Part shown: in pieces, positions 1 through 7,580 of the stretch | How the letters are laid out: the number at the start of each line of letters is the position of its first letter | Numbering within the stretch: position 1 is the stretch's first letter | Assembly (NCBI RefSeq): GCF_024706985.1 | Contig: NZ_JAMCCX010000011.1 | Location: 1 to 64,000 of the forward strand | Direction: 5' to 3' | Source: Alicyclobacillus sp. SP_1 | GTDB taxonomy: Bacteria > Bacillota > Bacilli > Alicyclobacillales > Alicyclobacillaceae | Length of the DNA stretch: 64,000 bases | Program-made: the position numbers and the translations under genes | The notes under the pieces: model-generated | The model's input: the letters and a program-made list of their open reading frames with translations, nothing else | Database searches by the model: none | Told to the model about the DNA's origin: nothing

Positions 1-236
1 GCCCCGCTCCGTGGTGAAGCGACAGCGACTATCTTACCTCGCCCTCGCTCCTTTTGCAAGTCTTTCTCCCGACTTTTTTGCTCTGTCACGGATTTTGGGG
101 CAAACAAACTGGTAAACGCCTTCTCTCGCTCGTCAAAGCCAACGGCGCAAAGCGCGCCAATACACTTAAAGACAAAATCAACATCAGGCGCTAGCCGGGG
201 ACGCAGTCTCTCATTGACACGCGCTAGGAGTCACGC

Positions 237-1616
237 CTATCCGCGTAGATTGGACGACAGTTGCGACTTTCTTGTGAACTCTATCTTCGATTCGGACAAA
301 AAACAGAGGCTGCGAACGCAGAGTGTCTTATAGAACTTGGGAACGAGAATGTAGAGACAGACTCTGGCCCTCGTACAAGCGACAAAGAATAACCGCCGCT
401 CTTCCGAACTTTCTGTACTCTCGGTGCTTCGATCTCGCAAATAAGGGCTATTAGCTACGGCACCAAGAATAATGACAACATCCCATTCTTGACCTTTCGC
501 TTCGTGAAAAGTTCGAAATTCAAGTGAATGAACGCGACCGTCATATGCCTTCCGAAATGATGTGTGTCTCAGGTATATCTGAAGTATCGGAAGCAATTGT
601 TGGCGAGTACGAGCTAGTACGGCGATGGACGTTTCAGTCCCACGCAAATAGTATTCCACGAGGAACCTGATTGTTTCAATTTCATCTGCTTCATCCCGAA
701 CTCGAATCGCCTGGGCGACTCCTGTCTCCAAACGAACCGGACGCATGGTTTTTGGCGCGCGGTCGACATTGTACTGAATAAGGGTTGATGCCACCTCGCA
801 AATCGTTCTGGCAGACCGGAAATTTGTTTGTAGATAATGTCGAGTCGCTAGAGGTACATAGGACTCGAAGTTCACTAACCATTCACTGGATGCCCCGCGA
901 AACGAGTAAATAGACTGGTCATCATCCCCTACAACATACATCCGCGCAGATGAATTCGAGCGAATTCGCTCGAATATTCTCCACTGCAGTGCGTTCGTAT
1001 CTTGAAATTCATCCACCAACATCAATCGGACGTTTTGGAACTCTAAAGGCAGGCCGTGGCTTTCGAGGATGCGGAGGAATTCCAGCACAATGTCATCAAA
1101 GTCCCACCTCTTTTCTGCGACCTTCAGTTGCTCATATCGGTGAAACGCACGGACGTAGGGTGAATCATCGACAGCAACGGGAAAGGTACTCTTAAGACGA
1201 GTCACCTCGGCTAAAAAGTTCTGGATTACCCGTGGACCCGTGGAATTCTCCGAGAATGCTTCGGACACTGCTTGTTTTGCAAGTTGGTACTGCTCACTGG
1301 ACTTCAGTAGCACAGGAATGTCTGGCATTTTCCGCAGTAACGAATGAAATAACTGGCTGTGAAAAGTGCCGAGGTGAAGCTTGTCCAATTGGGTCCCTAA
1401 CTCTGGGTGCTGTTCCAACAACCTTTTTCCGAGTTGGGTTGCCGATTTGCGTGTAAACGTCAGTGACATGATGTGCTCCGGCTCGATGTCGCGCGTTACA
1501 AGTTGCCTAGCCATGTACTCCGTTAAAACCGTCGTTTTCCCGCTTCCAGGTCCTGCAAACACAACCATGTCTCGAATCGGTTCCTCGAGCACACGCAGTT
1601 GTTCCTCGGTCCACAT
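237..1616 (-). CDS. Short UvrD/Rep-like superfamily 1 DNA helicase
   Basis: A 459-residue ATP-dependent helicase. Visible SF1A motifs are Walker A GPGSGKTT (22-29), motif Ia LTFTRKSA (52-59), motif II DEFQD (202-206), motif III GDDDQSIYSFRGA (230-242), motif V around FHEAKGQEWDVV (370-381) and motif VI RRLFFVACTRAR (about 407-418). The protein is much shorter than PcrA/UvrD (about 720 residues), so the 1B and 2B insertions are reduced or absent, and there is no nuclease domain. The ATG start has a strong GAGGAGG ribosome site about 6 bases upstream. Family knowledge suggests a role in repair or recombination; the specific role is unknown. It is the last complete gene at the left edge and is divergent from the phosphoesterase gene. 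Confidence 0.85.
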   Translation of the reverse strand: MWTEEQLRVLEEPIRDMVVFAGPGSGKTTVLTEYMARQLVTRDIEPEHIMSLTFTRKSATQLGKRLLEQHPELGTQLDKLHLGTFHSQLFHSLLRKMPDIPVLLKSSEQYQLAKQAVSEAFSENSTGPRVIQNFLAEVTRLKSTFPVAVDDSPYVRAFHRYEQLKVAEKRWDFDDIVLEFLRILESHGLPLEFQNVRLMLVDEFQDTNALQWRIFERIRSNSSARMYVVGDDDQSIYSFRGASSEWLVNFESYVPLATRHYLQTNFRSARTICEVASTLIQYNVDRAPKTMRPVRLETGVAQAIRVRDEADEIETIRFLVEYYLRGTETSIAVLARTRQQLLPILQIYLRHTSFRKAYDGRVHSLEFRTFHEAKGQEWDVVIILGAVANSPYLRDRSTESTESSEERRLFFVACTRARVCLYILVPKFYKTLCVRSLCFLSESKIEFTRKSQLSSNLRG

Positions 1617-1775
1617 CGACGAACCTCCTCATGAAAAAGATTCACACTGAGCATCGCCTAGATGCGATGTCACGTCGAATACGCACTGGAGAAGTTGTAC
1701 GACAATGCGTAAAATAATTGAAATAAGGCGATCTTGCATCACTTACATCACGCGATATCAGGAAGGAAGCGAGAC

Positions 1776-2468
1776 GTGCGTTACTTTGCAATTGCCGACC
1801 TTCATTTATCTTTTTCAAATCCCAAACCTATGAATTTGTTCGGTGAGCTCTGGGACAATCACGAACTAAAAATCAAACACACGTGGACTGATATGGTGCG
1901 TGAGGAGGATGTCGTTTTTATAGCTGGAGACATTTCTTGGGCGATGACTCTGTCAGACGCTATGAGGGATATAGAATGGATTGCTCAATTGCCTGGACAA
2001 AAAGTGATCATTCGCGGCAATCACGACTATTGGTGGAGCGGTATTAGCAAAATGCGCTCGTTGTTACCGCCCGGAGTTCACGCCTTGCAAAACGATGCCA
2101 TCGGTTTTGGAGATGTGGTTGTTTGCGGTTCCCGTGGCTGGCAGTTGCCGAGTCATCCCAGCTTTACGGGAGAAGACGAACGTCTCTACTCCCGGGAACT
2201 GGAACGACTGCGACTGTCTCTGGTCTATGCCGACTCTCTTCCCCACAAGACAAAAGTCGTGTTGCTGCACTATCCTCCGCTGTCTGCTGACGGGAATGAA
2301 ACGGCGATGACAAGATTGTTGGAACAATACGGGGTGTCTCTTTGCGTCTATGGCCACCTTCACGCACATGCACATCGCCACGCATATGTCGGTCGCCTTC
2401 ACGGCATACAATATCAACTTGTCAGCGCCGATTATGTCAATTTTCACCCTATGTTACTTCCCATTTAA
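1776..2468 (+). CDS. Calcineurin-like metallophosphoesterase
   Basis: About 230 residues. The metallophosphoesterase motifs appear in order: DLHLS near the start, GDISW, GNHDYWW, and the late GHLHAH metal ligands. It probably hydrolyses phosphomono- or diesters with a two-metal centre in the cytosol; the substrate cannot be read from sequence. The GTG at 1776 is preferred over an upstream TTG (1734) because GGAAGGAAG lies a normal distance before it and the DLHLS strand then sits at the N-terminus, as is usual. It is convergent with the methyltransferase gene; the two stops almost touch (2465-2468). Confidence 0.85.
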   Translation: MRYFAIADLHLSFSNPKPMNLFGELWDNHELKIKHTWTDMVREEDVVFIAGDISWAMTLSDAMRDIEWIAQLPGQKVIIRGNHDYWWSGISKMRSLLPPGVHALQNDAIGFGDVVVCGSRGWQLPSHPSFTGEDERLYSRELERLRLSLVYADSLPHKTKVVLLHYPPLSADGNETAMTRLLEQYGVSLCVYGHLHAHAHRHAYVGRLHGIQYQLVSADYVNFHPMLLPI

Positions 2469-3211
2469 CCTGCGTCTCGAGACAATTCGCAGCAGAATAC
2501 TGCACAGTTCATCAAATGAGCATTCTCTTGCATCCATTTCCCATTTTCCTGAACTACTTTTAGAATGTCTGGAGTGAGCACAGCGTTGTCCGAATTTGGT
2601 TGGTTCGATCCGCTCTGAATTTGTGCCATATCGACCATGGCACGATGGAGTGGCTGCATTCGGATGACCTGCACCGTGTCAAAACCAGCCGCGTAAAATT
2701 GCTTCAACCACGCCTTCTTATCGAGTACAGAAACTGCCCCATAGACGCGCCGTACTTCGGCACGCCAAGCCGCGTCGACTGGTGCACCGAGTACCATCTC
2801 CACGTCGACAAAGCGTCCCGGCCTCCTGAGTACTCGACCCACCTCGCGTAATGCGGAAACTGGATTGACGAACGCCAACACACTTTCACACACCACCAAG
2901 TCAAATTGGCGGGACTTAAACGGAAGTTTCTCAATATCCGCGACTTCCATTTGTATGTCTAGTCCTCTACTCTGCGCTCGATTTTGGCACCGGTCCACCA
3001 TGTCACGGCGAACGTCCACGGCGGTCACCTGACAGCCAAATTGCTCGCGCAGTTGGCAGGCAGTCCATCCTGTCCCACAACCCACGTCGAGCACACTCCA
3101 GGTTGAGTCGGGACGGACAGTATCCAGCCACAACTGAGTCATCTGCTGTCCGCCCGGATGTGCGTTCGACACATTGAGGGCCGCCAAGGTATCTTGATAG
3201 CTCACGGTCAT
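2465..3211 (-). CDS. Class I SAM-dependent methyltransferase
   Basis: About 248 residues with the Rossmann SAM-binding motif VLDVGCGTGW, an acidic strand-2 end (VTAVDVR), the ADIEKLPF segment and the LVVCESVLAF motif typical of UbiE/Methyltransf_11 proteins. It transfers a methyl group from S-adenosylmethionine to an unidentified small molecule. The start at 3211 is chosen because AAGGGAGAAGAC sits directly upstream; an upstream in-frame start (3277) adds 22 residues that look non-coding. The last three bases overlap the end of the convergent phosphoesterase gene. Confidence 0.8.
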   Translation of the reverse strand: MTVSYQDTLAALNVSNAHPGGQQMTQLWLDTVRPDSTWSVLDVGCGTGWTACQLREQFGCQVTAVDVRRDMVDRCQNRAQSRGLDIQMEVADIEKLPFKSRQFDLVVCESVLAFVNPVSALREVGRVLRRPGRFVDVEMVLGAPVDAAWRAEVRRVYGAVSVLDKKAWLKQFYAAGFDTVQVIRMQPLHRAMVDMAQIQSGSNQPNSDNAVLTPDILKVVQENGKWMQENAHLMNCAVFCCELSRDAG

Positions 3212-3307
3212 AGTCTTCTCCCTTTGTTTGCCGACGTAGCAGAAAAGCACTAGCGATGATAGACAAGGACGCGACACGAAACTAACTGGCTGTAAAAGAG
3301 ACCATGT

Positions 3308-4015
3308 TCAGTCAGGCAATAGGTTCTTTAGCGTCTTTCGGATAATGTTGGCCGAGATTGCGAAACCAATGCCCTGTGAACTTTGTGATACTGCAGTGTT
3401 CATTCCCACCACACGCCCATTCAAGTCAACAAGTGGTCCTCCACTGTTTCCTCGATTAATCGCGGCATCGGTTTGGATGAGACTTTCATATTTCCTACTA
3501 CCAATCGTCAAAGGTCGATCTTTTGCACTGACAATTCCAACAGTCACAGTATTGTCCAAGCCAAGAGGTGAGCCCATCGCGATGACCCACTGGCCTACGT
3601 CCACTTCACCATCGTCCGTCAAGCTGAGAATCGTGTAGGGCCCCTTCAATTCACGACTGCGGAGGATGGCAATGTCCTTTTCGGAATCCGCTGCAACTAC
3701 ATACGCTGGAACCGACGATTTTGAATTCATCGGTCGCAGCATGACACGAGATGCTCCCTGAATGACATGTTCGTTCGTCACGATGTATCCACGCGGATGA
3801 ATCATGAAACCCGTTCCAATATTGACGCTTCGGTAGGGGCGATCCGGTTGAACGTTGAAGGGTCCGAACAGTGGAAATCCACGGGTGGGCTCGTTTTGAA
3901 TAACCTCTATCCCATAAACAGCTTTTTGGTAGCGTTTAATGAGAGGAACAAAATCTGGGATGACATGGCTGGTTTTAGGTTGTCTGGAACCCACGGCTGA
4001 ACGGCGTCTCTGCAT
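3308..4015 (-). CDS. HtrA/DegP-type trypsin-like serine protease without PDZ or membrane anchor
   Basis: 235 residues. The chymotrypsin-fold triad is visible: His83 in TNEHVI, Asp114 in EKDIAIL and Ser191 in GNSGGP, with the family motifs IGTGFMI and VIAMGSPLG. Typical Bacillus HtrA proteins have an N-terminal transmembrane helix and a C-terminal PDZ domain. Both are missing here: the N-terminus is short and basic and the protein ends right after the protease fold. Protein quality control is the family role; a cytosolic location is inferred from the missing signal. The ATG is preceded by GAGGTGATTTACC. A stretch of nearly 400 bases without a gene separates it from the next gene. Confidence 0.82.
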   Translation of the reverse strand: MQRRRSAVGSRQPKTSHVIPDFVPLIKRYQKAVYGIEVIQNEPTRGFPLFGPFNVQPDRPYRSVNIGTGFMIHPRGYIVTNEHVIQGASRVMLRPMNSKSSVPAYVVAADSEKDIAILRSRELKGPYTILSLTDDGEVDVGQWVIAMGSPLGLDNTVTVGIVSAKDRPLTIGSRKYESLIQTDAAINRGNSGGPLVDLNGRVVGMNTAVSQSSQGIGFAISANIIRKTLKNLLPD

Positions 4016-4412
4016 GGTAAATCACCTCACTCGTCGGTAGCGAGTCGCTAACGGATCGTATGAGATGACGCATGGCACTGTGATAAGCACATCTCGTGCT
4101 CAAAGGCTATAGGCATGGGTGGAATTTAGTGTGGAAAATGATATCGGACGACGAAACGGCCGCGTCTTGTTCGCAAGACTTGCACGGTGCACGAAGGTGC
4201 ACCAAACAAGATGGAATCGTCTCGGACCTGATTCGCTACAAACGTTGCAACAGACTTAGACCGGAACAAGTGAGGTTGGTAAATCCACGACATTCTAATC
4301 CCTCCGGGCTTAAGATGTCCTGGAGAGCAGAATGTTATGAACGCACACAAAGCGTTGTGGTTTGGAAACTGCAAACGGCACCATGATACACTCATACGGA
4401 GGAGGCATGTTT
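4016..4412 (+). other. Gene-poor 397-base stretch with alternative RNA hairpins
   Basis: No convincing gene is seen. On the plus strand, as a leader of the DUF1450 gene, GTCTTG-TTCG-CAAGAC (4164-4179) forms a UUCG-capped hairpin and GGTGCAC-GAAG-GTGCACC (4186-4203) forms a second perfect one. CTTGTT (4166-4171) can instead pair with AACAAG (4205-4210), enclosing the second hairpin and excluding the first. This is a switch-like arrangement, but no known riboswitch consensus was recognised and no uridine-rich terminator was seen. Short open frames on both strands here lack family resemblance. Confidence 0.35.
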
Positions 4413-4637
4413 ATGTTCAATGCACCACTCGTAGAAATCTGCGAATCTAATCGCGCCAATGATGCGTTGCTGGAGGCGATGGAGGCAGGGGGGAAAATCA
4501 CATTGTTACGCTACGACTGCATGGGGCACTGTCTAACATGCCGAGACGAAGCTTATATGTTGCTCGACGGGGAGATGATCAGCGCCCCCACGTTAAAGAG
4601 TTTGTTGGAGCAACTGGACTTACTACTGCGAACATAG
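4413..4637 (+). CDS. DUF1450 (YuzB-like) small protein
   Basis: About 75 residues. The central YDCMGHCLTC segment, with three cysteines in C-x3-C-x2-C spacing, and the MLLDGEMISAPT segment match the DUF1450/YuzB family. Its molecular role is not known; the cysteines suggest metal or Fe-S binding (inference). GGAGGAGG ends one base before an ATG at 4407 and eight before the ATG at 4413, so the second ATG is the better start. A leader of several hundred bases with hairpins precedes it. Confidence 0.75.
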   Translation: MFNAPLVEICESNRANDALLEAMEAGGKITLLRYDCMGHCLTCRDEAYMLLDGEMISAPTLKSLLEQLDLLLRT

Positions 4638-4695
4638 ATGAACTGCCTTGTCGAGTTCTACCGACAAGGCTCGCGCTAATGAACGCTCAAAAAAT

Positions 4696-5505
4696 TTATA
4701 GCGTAAGAGTCACTTCATACCCCGAAAACTTCTTCAGATTAAAAACACCGCTGTCGAAAATGAGATATTGACCTTTCAATCCCACTAAAGTTCCTTCGGG
4801 GCCGGGGTTTTTGTCTAAAGATAAGGAGACGACTTTCTCCAGTGAATATTCTGCGGATGGATACGTGAAGGTGTGCACCGGAGACTCAGGTAGCGCCATC
4901 CCGTATTCTGACATTTCTGTGGAAATGCGCTCCAATGCATAGTGGCGCATCTTCTCCAGTTCCGCATAATCAGCTTCTCGCGACTTCAACATGCCTCGCC
5001 AATTTGTTTTATCGGCAATCGCTGTTGTAAGCGAATGCTCGATGATACCTGCATTCCGCCTTGTTTGGGTCTTCGCCAGCAAGACGGCAGCCATGGCACC
5101 TTGGTCAACCCAGCGTGTCAACTCTCGACCAGCGCGCGTCACCCCCACTTTCACGGAACTCGTGTAGGAAAGATAGACATAGTGAGGGATGAAACAATGC
5201 GTGTCTGCATAAGCGTTGTCTCGACAAGTTCCCAAGTGATGGTGACATATTTCTGGTTTCACGATGCAGAGGTCACATTCGGCCAAAGTTTGCACACAAG
5301 GAAAGCAGTACCCATTTTGGTATAGTTTATTGACGGAACGTCCACAAGCAACACAGAATTTACGGCCCGTGTGCGCCATAGTCAGGTGTGTCGAGAGGTA
5401 TGTATTTAAACCTATCGTGTGTCCGTCGAGCGATAGCTGATAGGATACAGGAACGGACGGCTCATGATTCAGTCCGTTTAATACACCAATGATTGTCTGA
5501 GCCAA
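4696..5505 (-). CDS. DUF2797 family protein with cysteine-rich N-terminal half
   Basis: 269 residues. It has a CVACG cysteine pair near residue 52, CFPC near 67, CDLC near 77 and a further C/H cluster (CHHH, CRDN) near 87-95, followed by a region containing RAGRELTRWVDQGA, RNAGIIEH and NWRGML. This layout fits the DUF2797 family, whose function is unknown; the N-terminal cysteines probably bind zinc. The start is a TTG with GGGAAGAAGG seven bases upstream. That ribosome site overlaps the stop of the upstream small gene, so the two are probably co-transcribed. Confidence 0.75.
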   Translation of the reverse strand: MAQTIIGVLNGLNHEPSVPVSYQLSLDGHTIGLNTYLSTHLTMAHTGRKFCVACGRSVNKLYQNGYCFPCVQTLAECDLCIVKPEICHHHLGTCRDNAYADTHCFIPHYVYLSYTSSVKVGVTRAGRELTRWVDQGAMAAVLLAKTQTRRNAGIIEHSLTTAIADKTNWRGMLKSREADYAELEKMRHYALERISTEMSEYGMALPESPVHTFTYPSAEYSLEKVVSLSLDKNPGPEGTLVGLKGQYLIFDSGVFNLKKFSGYEVTLTL

Positions 5506-5523
5506 TCTGCTGCCTTCTTCCCA

Positions 5524-5889
5524 TTACCGAGTATCGTGGCCCTGCTGCCCGAATGGCTGTGGCCCAGAGGGCAACCCCTCAAATTCCAATAACCAACCGG
5601 AACCTGACTCAAATACTACCACCTCAATAGATTCATCCATCATCAATAGGTGAAACAAGTTCATATCCGTTTTGAAATATGGGCTGAGGTGTTCATCGTG
5701 AAGGCGCAATGCCAGCACTCGATGACGTTCTTGTAAGGGAACAGGAATCCCATTGTGACCCTCAAAATCCTGTCTATCCGACCGCGACTTCCACAAGTTT
5801 CGCGAAACATTGGCTTTTAGAAACTCGTAGAGTGCTCGAATGGTTTTCGATTTGCGACTCTGTTCACTCACATATCCGTAGTTCGACAA
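5524..5889 (-). CDS. Hypothetical 121-residue protein
   Basis: Not recognised. It is charged and soluble: a basic N-terminal half (KSKTIRALYEFLKANVSRNLWKSRSDR), then a central LQERHRVLALRLHDEHLSPYF segment and a hydrophobic stretch SIEVVVFESGSGWLLEF. A GGAGG site precedes the ATG (TCCTCC on the plus strand at about 5895). It ends 18 bases before the DUF2797 start and probably forms a two-gene unit with it. No membrane segment or signal peptide is seen. Confidence 0.55.
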   Translation of the reverse strand: MSNYGYVSEQSRKSKTIRALYEFLKANVSRNLWKSRSDRQDFEGHNGIPVPLQERHRVLALRLHDEHLSPYFKTDMNLFHLLMMDESIEVVVFESGSGWLLEFEGLPSGPQPFGQQGHDTR

Positions 5890-5950
5890 TATCCGTCCTC
5901 CATATCAAACAGATGCGACCACATTCAAAAAAACACACCAATATGTACCA

Positions 5951-5987
5951 TCGCCCCCTTTGGTAAACCAACCGGATTAGGGGGCGA
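5951..5987. repeat. Inverted repeat downstream of the sirtuin gene
   Basis: TCGCCCCCT (5951-5959) and AGGGGGCGA (5979-5987) are perfect complements, with TGGT/ACCA inside the loop able to pair as well. No T-run follows on either strand, so it may be a weak terminator or a protein site. The rest of 5890-6119 is AT-rich and holds no gene that could be supported. Confidence 0.4.
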
Positions 5988-6119
5988 CAGGAAAAGAGGA
6001 TATGGGAAAGTCTGAAATCATTATAACCAAGTTGACGCTGATATGAAATAGGTAAATCCTAGTTTTCACTAGAATGAAAGACTCCAAAATAATTATCGAT
6101 TGTTAAAAATTTGTCGAAA

Positions 6120-6803
6120 TTATTCTAAAAGTGTTTGGAATAGTTGGGGTATAATGGTCTCACTTCTTTCGTTCACCCAAATCACGTTGGCAGTGTTTTG
6201 GTGAGCCAGATGAGGGAGCGAACGCAGAGGCGCTGCGTCTAGTTCTGTGCCGACAACCAACAATAAGTCAGCTCGGCCGACTTCGTCTACTGCCCAAGCA
6301 AAATGACGTACGGGCTCTCCTACAAAAACATATCCAGGCCGAAGAATAGTGGAACATCGCGGGCACAGGGGTATTGTAGGTTGAGCGAAGGATGCAGGAA
6401 AGGTGGTATGACAGTCATTACAGAACAGACGACTCAAGTTGCCGTGCAGTTCAATCAGGTGTGACGTACCGGCGTCTCTATGCAACTCGTCAACGTTTTG
6501 GGTGATGACCGTAAACCGTGCTCTGGCAATTGCGTCGTGAGCGGGATTGGGAATCGCCCGCCGCCACCAGTCTAGTATCATCCAGTAATCCTCAAAAAAT
6601 TCTGTCGGGCAGTTACGCCAGAATTTATATTCGAACAATTTGTGAATACTAGTTTTTCTGATTTTATCGAAATTCATTGGAAGTCCACTCGCCGCGCTGA
6701 TACCAGCTCCGGAGATAACAATAGGAAACCGCGCCGTGGCAATCATTTTGTGCACAGATTTCAAATTAGCTCTCCAGTTACTTCGGTTTATTTCGTAGAT
6801 CAT
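6120..6803 (-). CDS. Sir2-family (sirtuin) NAD-dependent enzyme, atypical
   Basis: 227 residues with the sirtuin core: NAD-binding GAGISAASG (32-40), TQNVDELH (101-108), catalytic His120 in IELHGN, four zinc cysteines (128, 131, 147, 150) and VGTELDAAP (184-192). The usual PTFRG/PDFRG loop after the first motif is replaced by LPMNFDK, so the conserved arginine of that loop is missing. The family deacylates protein lysines or, in some defence proteins, hydrolyses NAD; which applies here is undecided. The gene is visibly AT-richer than its surroundings and divergent from an XRE regulator, which suggests transfer. Confidence 0.78.
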   Translation of the reverse strand: MIYEINRSNWRANLKSVHKMIATARFPIVISGAGISAASGLPMNFDKIRKTSIHKLFEYKFWRNCPTEFFEDYWMILDWWRRAIPNPAHDAIARARFTVITQNVDELHRDAGTSHLIELHGNLSRLFCNDCHTTFPASFAQPTIPLCPRCSTILRPGYVFVGEPVRHFAWAVDEVGRADLLLVVGTELDAAPLRSLPHLAHQNTANVIWVNERSETIIPQLFQTLLE

Positions 6804-6914
6804 TGTCTCGTCTCACTCACTCATAACTTTAATTTTATTTTTGATTGATACTTTACAAGAGGCCGGGAATTTAATATATTGTTTGTGCATTGTAGAAATC
6901 AAACCATTGGAGGA

Positions 6915-7325
6915 ATGAAATTGCAAGATTGCCTTGGCACAAGAATCAGAAGGTTACGTCAAGACCGCCACTGGTCTCAACAGGAATTGTCTATGAGGGC
7001 CGGGATATCCACACCTCACATCTCGTCCATCGAGCGCAACAAACGACAACCCTCGTTGGAGTACGCCAAACGCATGGCAGATGCACTAGGAGTGCCGCTC
7101 ACAGCACTCAGCGACGACTCTAAAGATTTGCGCACACCGAAGCTCAAACGCTCACCAGAAGAATGGCCCTTGTCTATGCAAAACTTCATTCTCAATGAAG
7201 AGGCAGAGCCATACTTAGAGGCAGCTCAGCAACTCAGCAATCTACCGAAACAAGAATCTGACTTCGTGTCTCTCATTATCGAGTTGTTGACACAAAAGTA
7301 TAAGTACAACTCTCGGTCTATGTGA
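6915..7325 (+). CDS. XRE-family helix-turn-helix regulator
   Basis: About 136 residues. An N-terminal Cro/CI HTH (LGTRIRRLRQ, WSQQELSMRAG, STPHISSIERNKRQPSLEY) covers about residues 5-65. The C-terminal part is unassigned and helical. GGAGG ends one base before the ATG at 6915 and seven before an in-frame TTG at 6921, so translation may really begin at the TTG. It is transcribed away from the sirtuin gene across an AT-rich divergent promoter region and may control both genes (inference). Confidence 0.78.
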   Translation: MKLQDCLGTRIRRLRQDRHWSQQELSMRAGISTPHISSIERNKRQPSLEYAKRMADALGVPLTALSDDSKDLRTPKLKRSPEEWPLSMQNFILNEEAEPYLEAAQQLSNLPKQESDFVSLIIELLTQKYKYNSRSM

Positions 7326-7333
7326 CACATCTC

Positions 7334-7504
7334 TCACCACAGTATTTTAACGCCATAGCGACCTCGCTGCGTTCGAAACACTCCCACGTAGCGAGGAGGT
7401 TTTACTGGTACCACAGCGTAAGGATAACCATCCTCTAGACGAGCGGCCAAACAACTGGCTTGAAATCGACTGTCCATTAATTTCAACACGTATACCCAAG
7501 CCAT
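7334..7504 (-). CDS. Small hypothetical protein (about 56 residues)
   Basis: Not recognised. It begins MAWVYVLKLMDSRFQAS and ends RYGVKILW; basic C-terminal half, no clear membrane helix. GGGTGGAG lies nine bases upstream of the ATG at 7504, better than the GTG at 7519 buried inside that site. It lies between resE and the XRE gene, with which it is convergent. Coding status rests only on the ribosome site and the open frame. Confidence 0.4.
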   Translation of the reverse strand: MAWVYVLKLMDSRFQASCLAARLEDGYPYAVVPVKPPRYVGVFRTQRGRYGVKILW

Positions 7505-7580
7505 AAATAAGGTCTCCACCCTTTCGAGTTCTTATCCTGTTTGATATGCTTTCTGTCTATTCGTGTCTTCTCATTCGGCA

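Noticed and set aside
1-236. Open minus-strand frame running off the left edge (about 70 codons)
   Set aside because: No start codon with a ribosome site, preceded by a TGA, and no recognisable family. It could be a relic of a longer helicase C-terminus, but this cannot be shown.
4096-4395. Overlapping 89-96 codon frames on both strands upstream of the DUF1450 gene
   Set aside because: Neither has a good ribosome site or family match; they coincide with hairpin-forming leader sequence.
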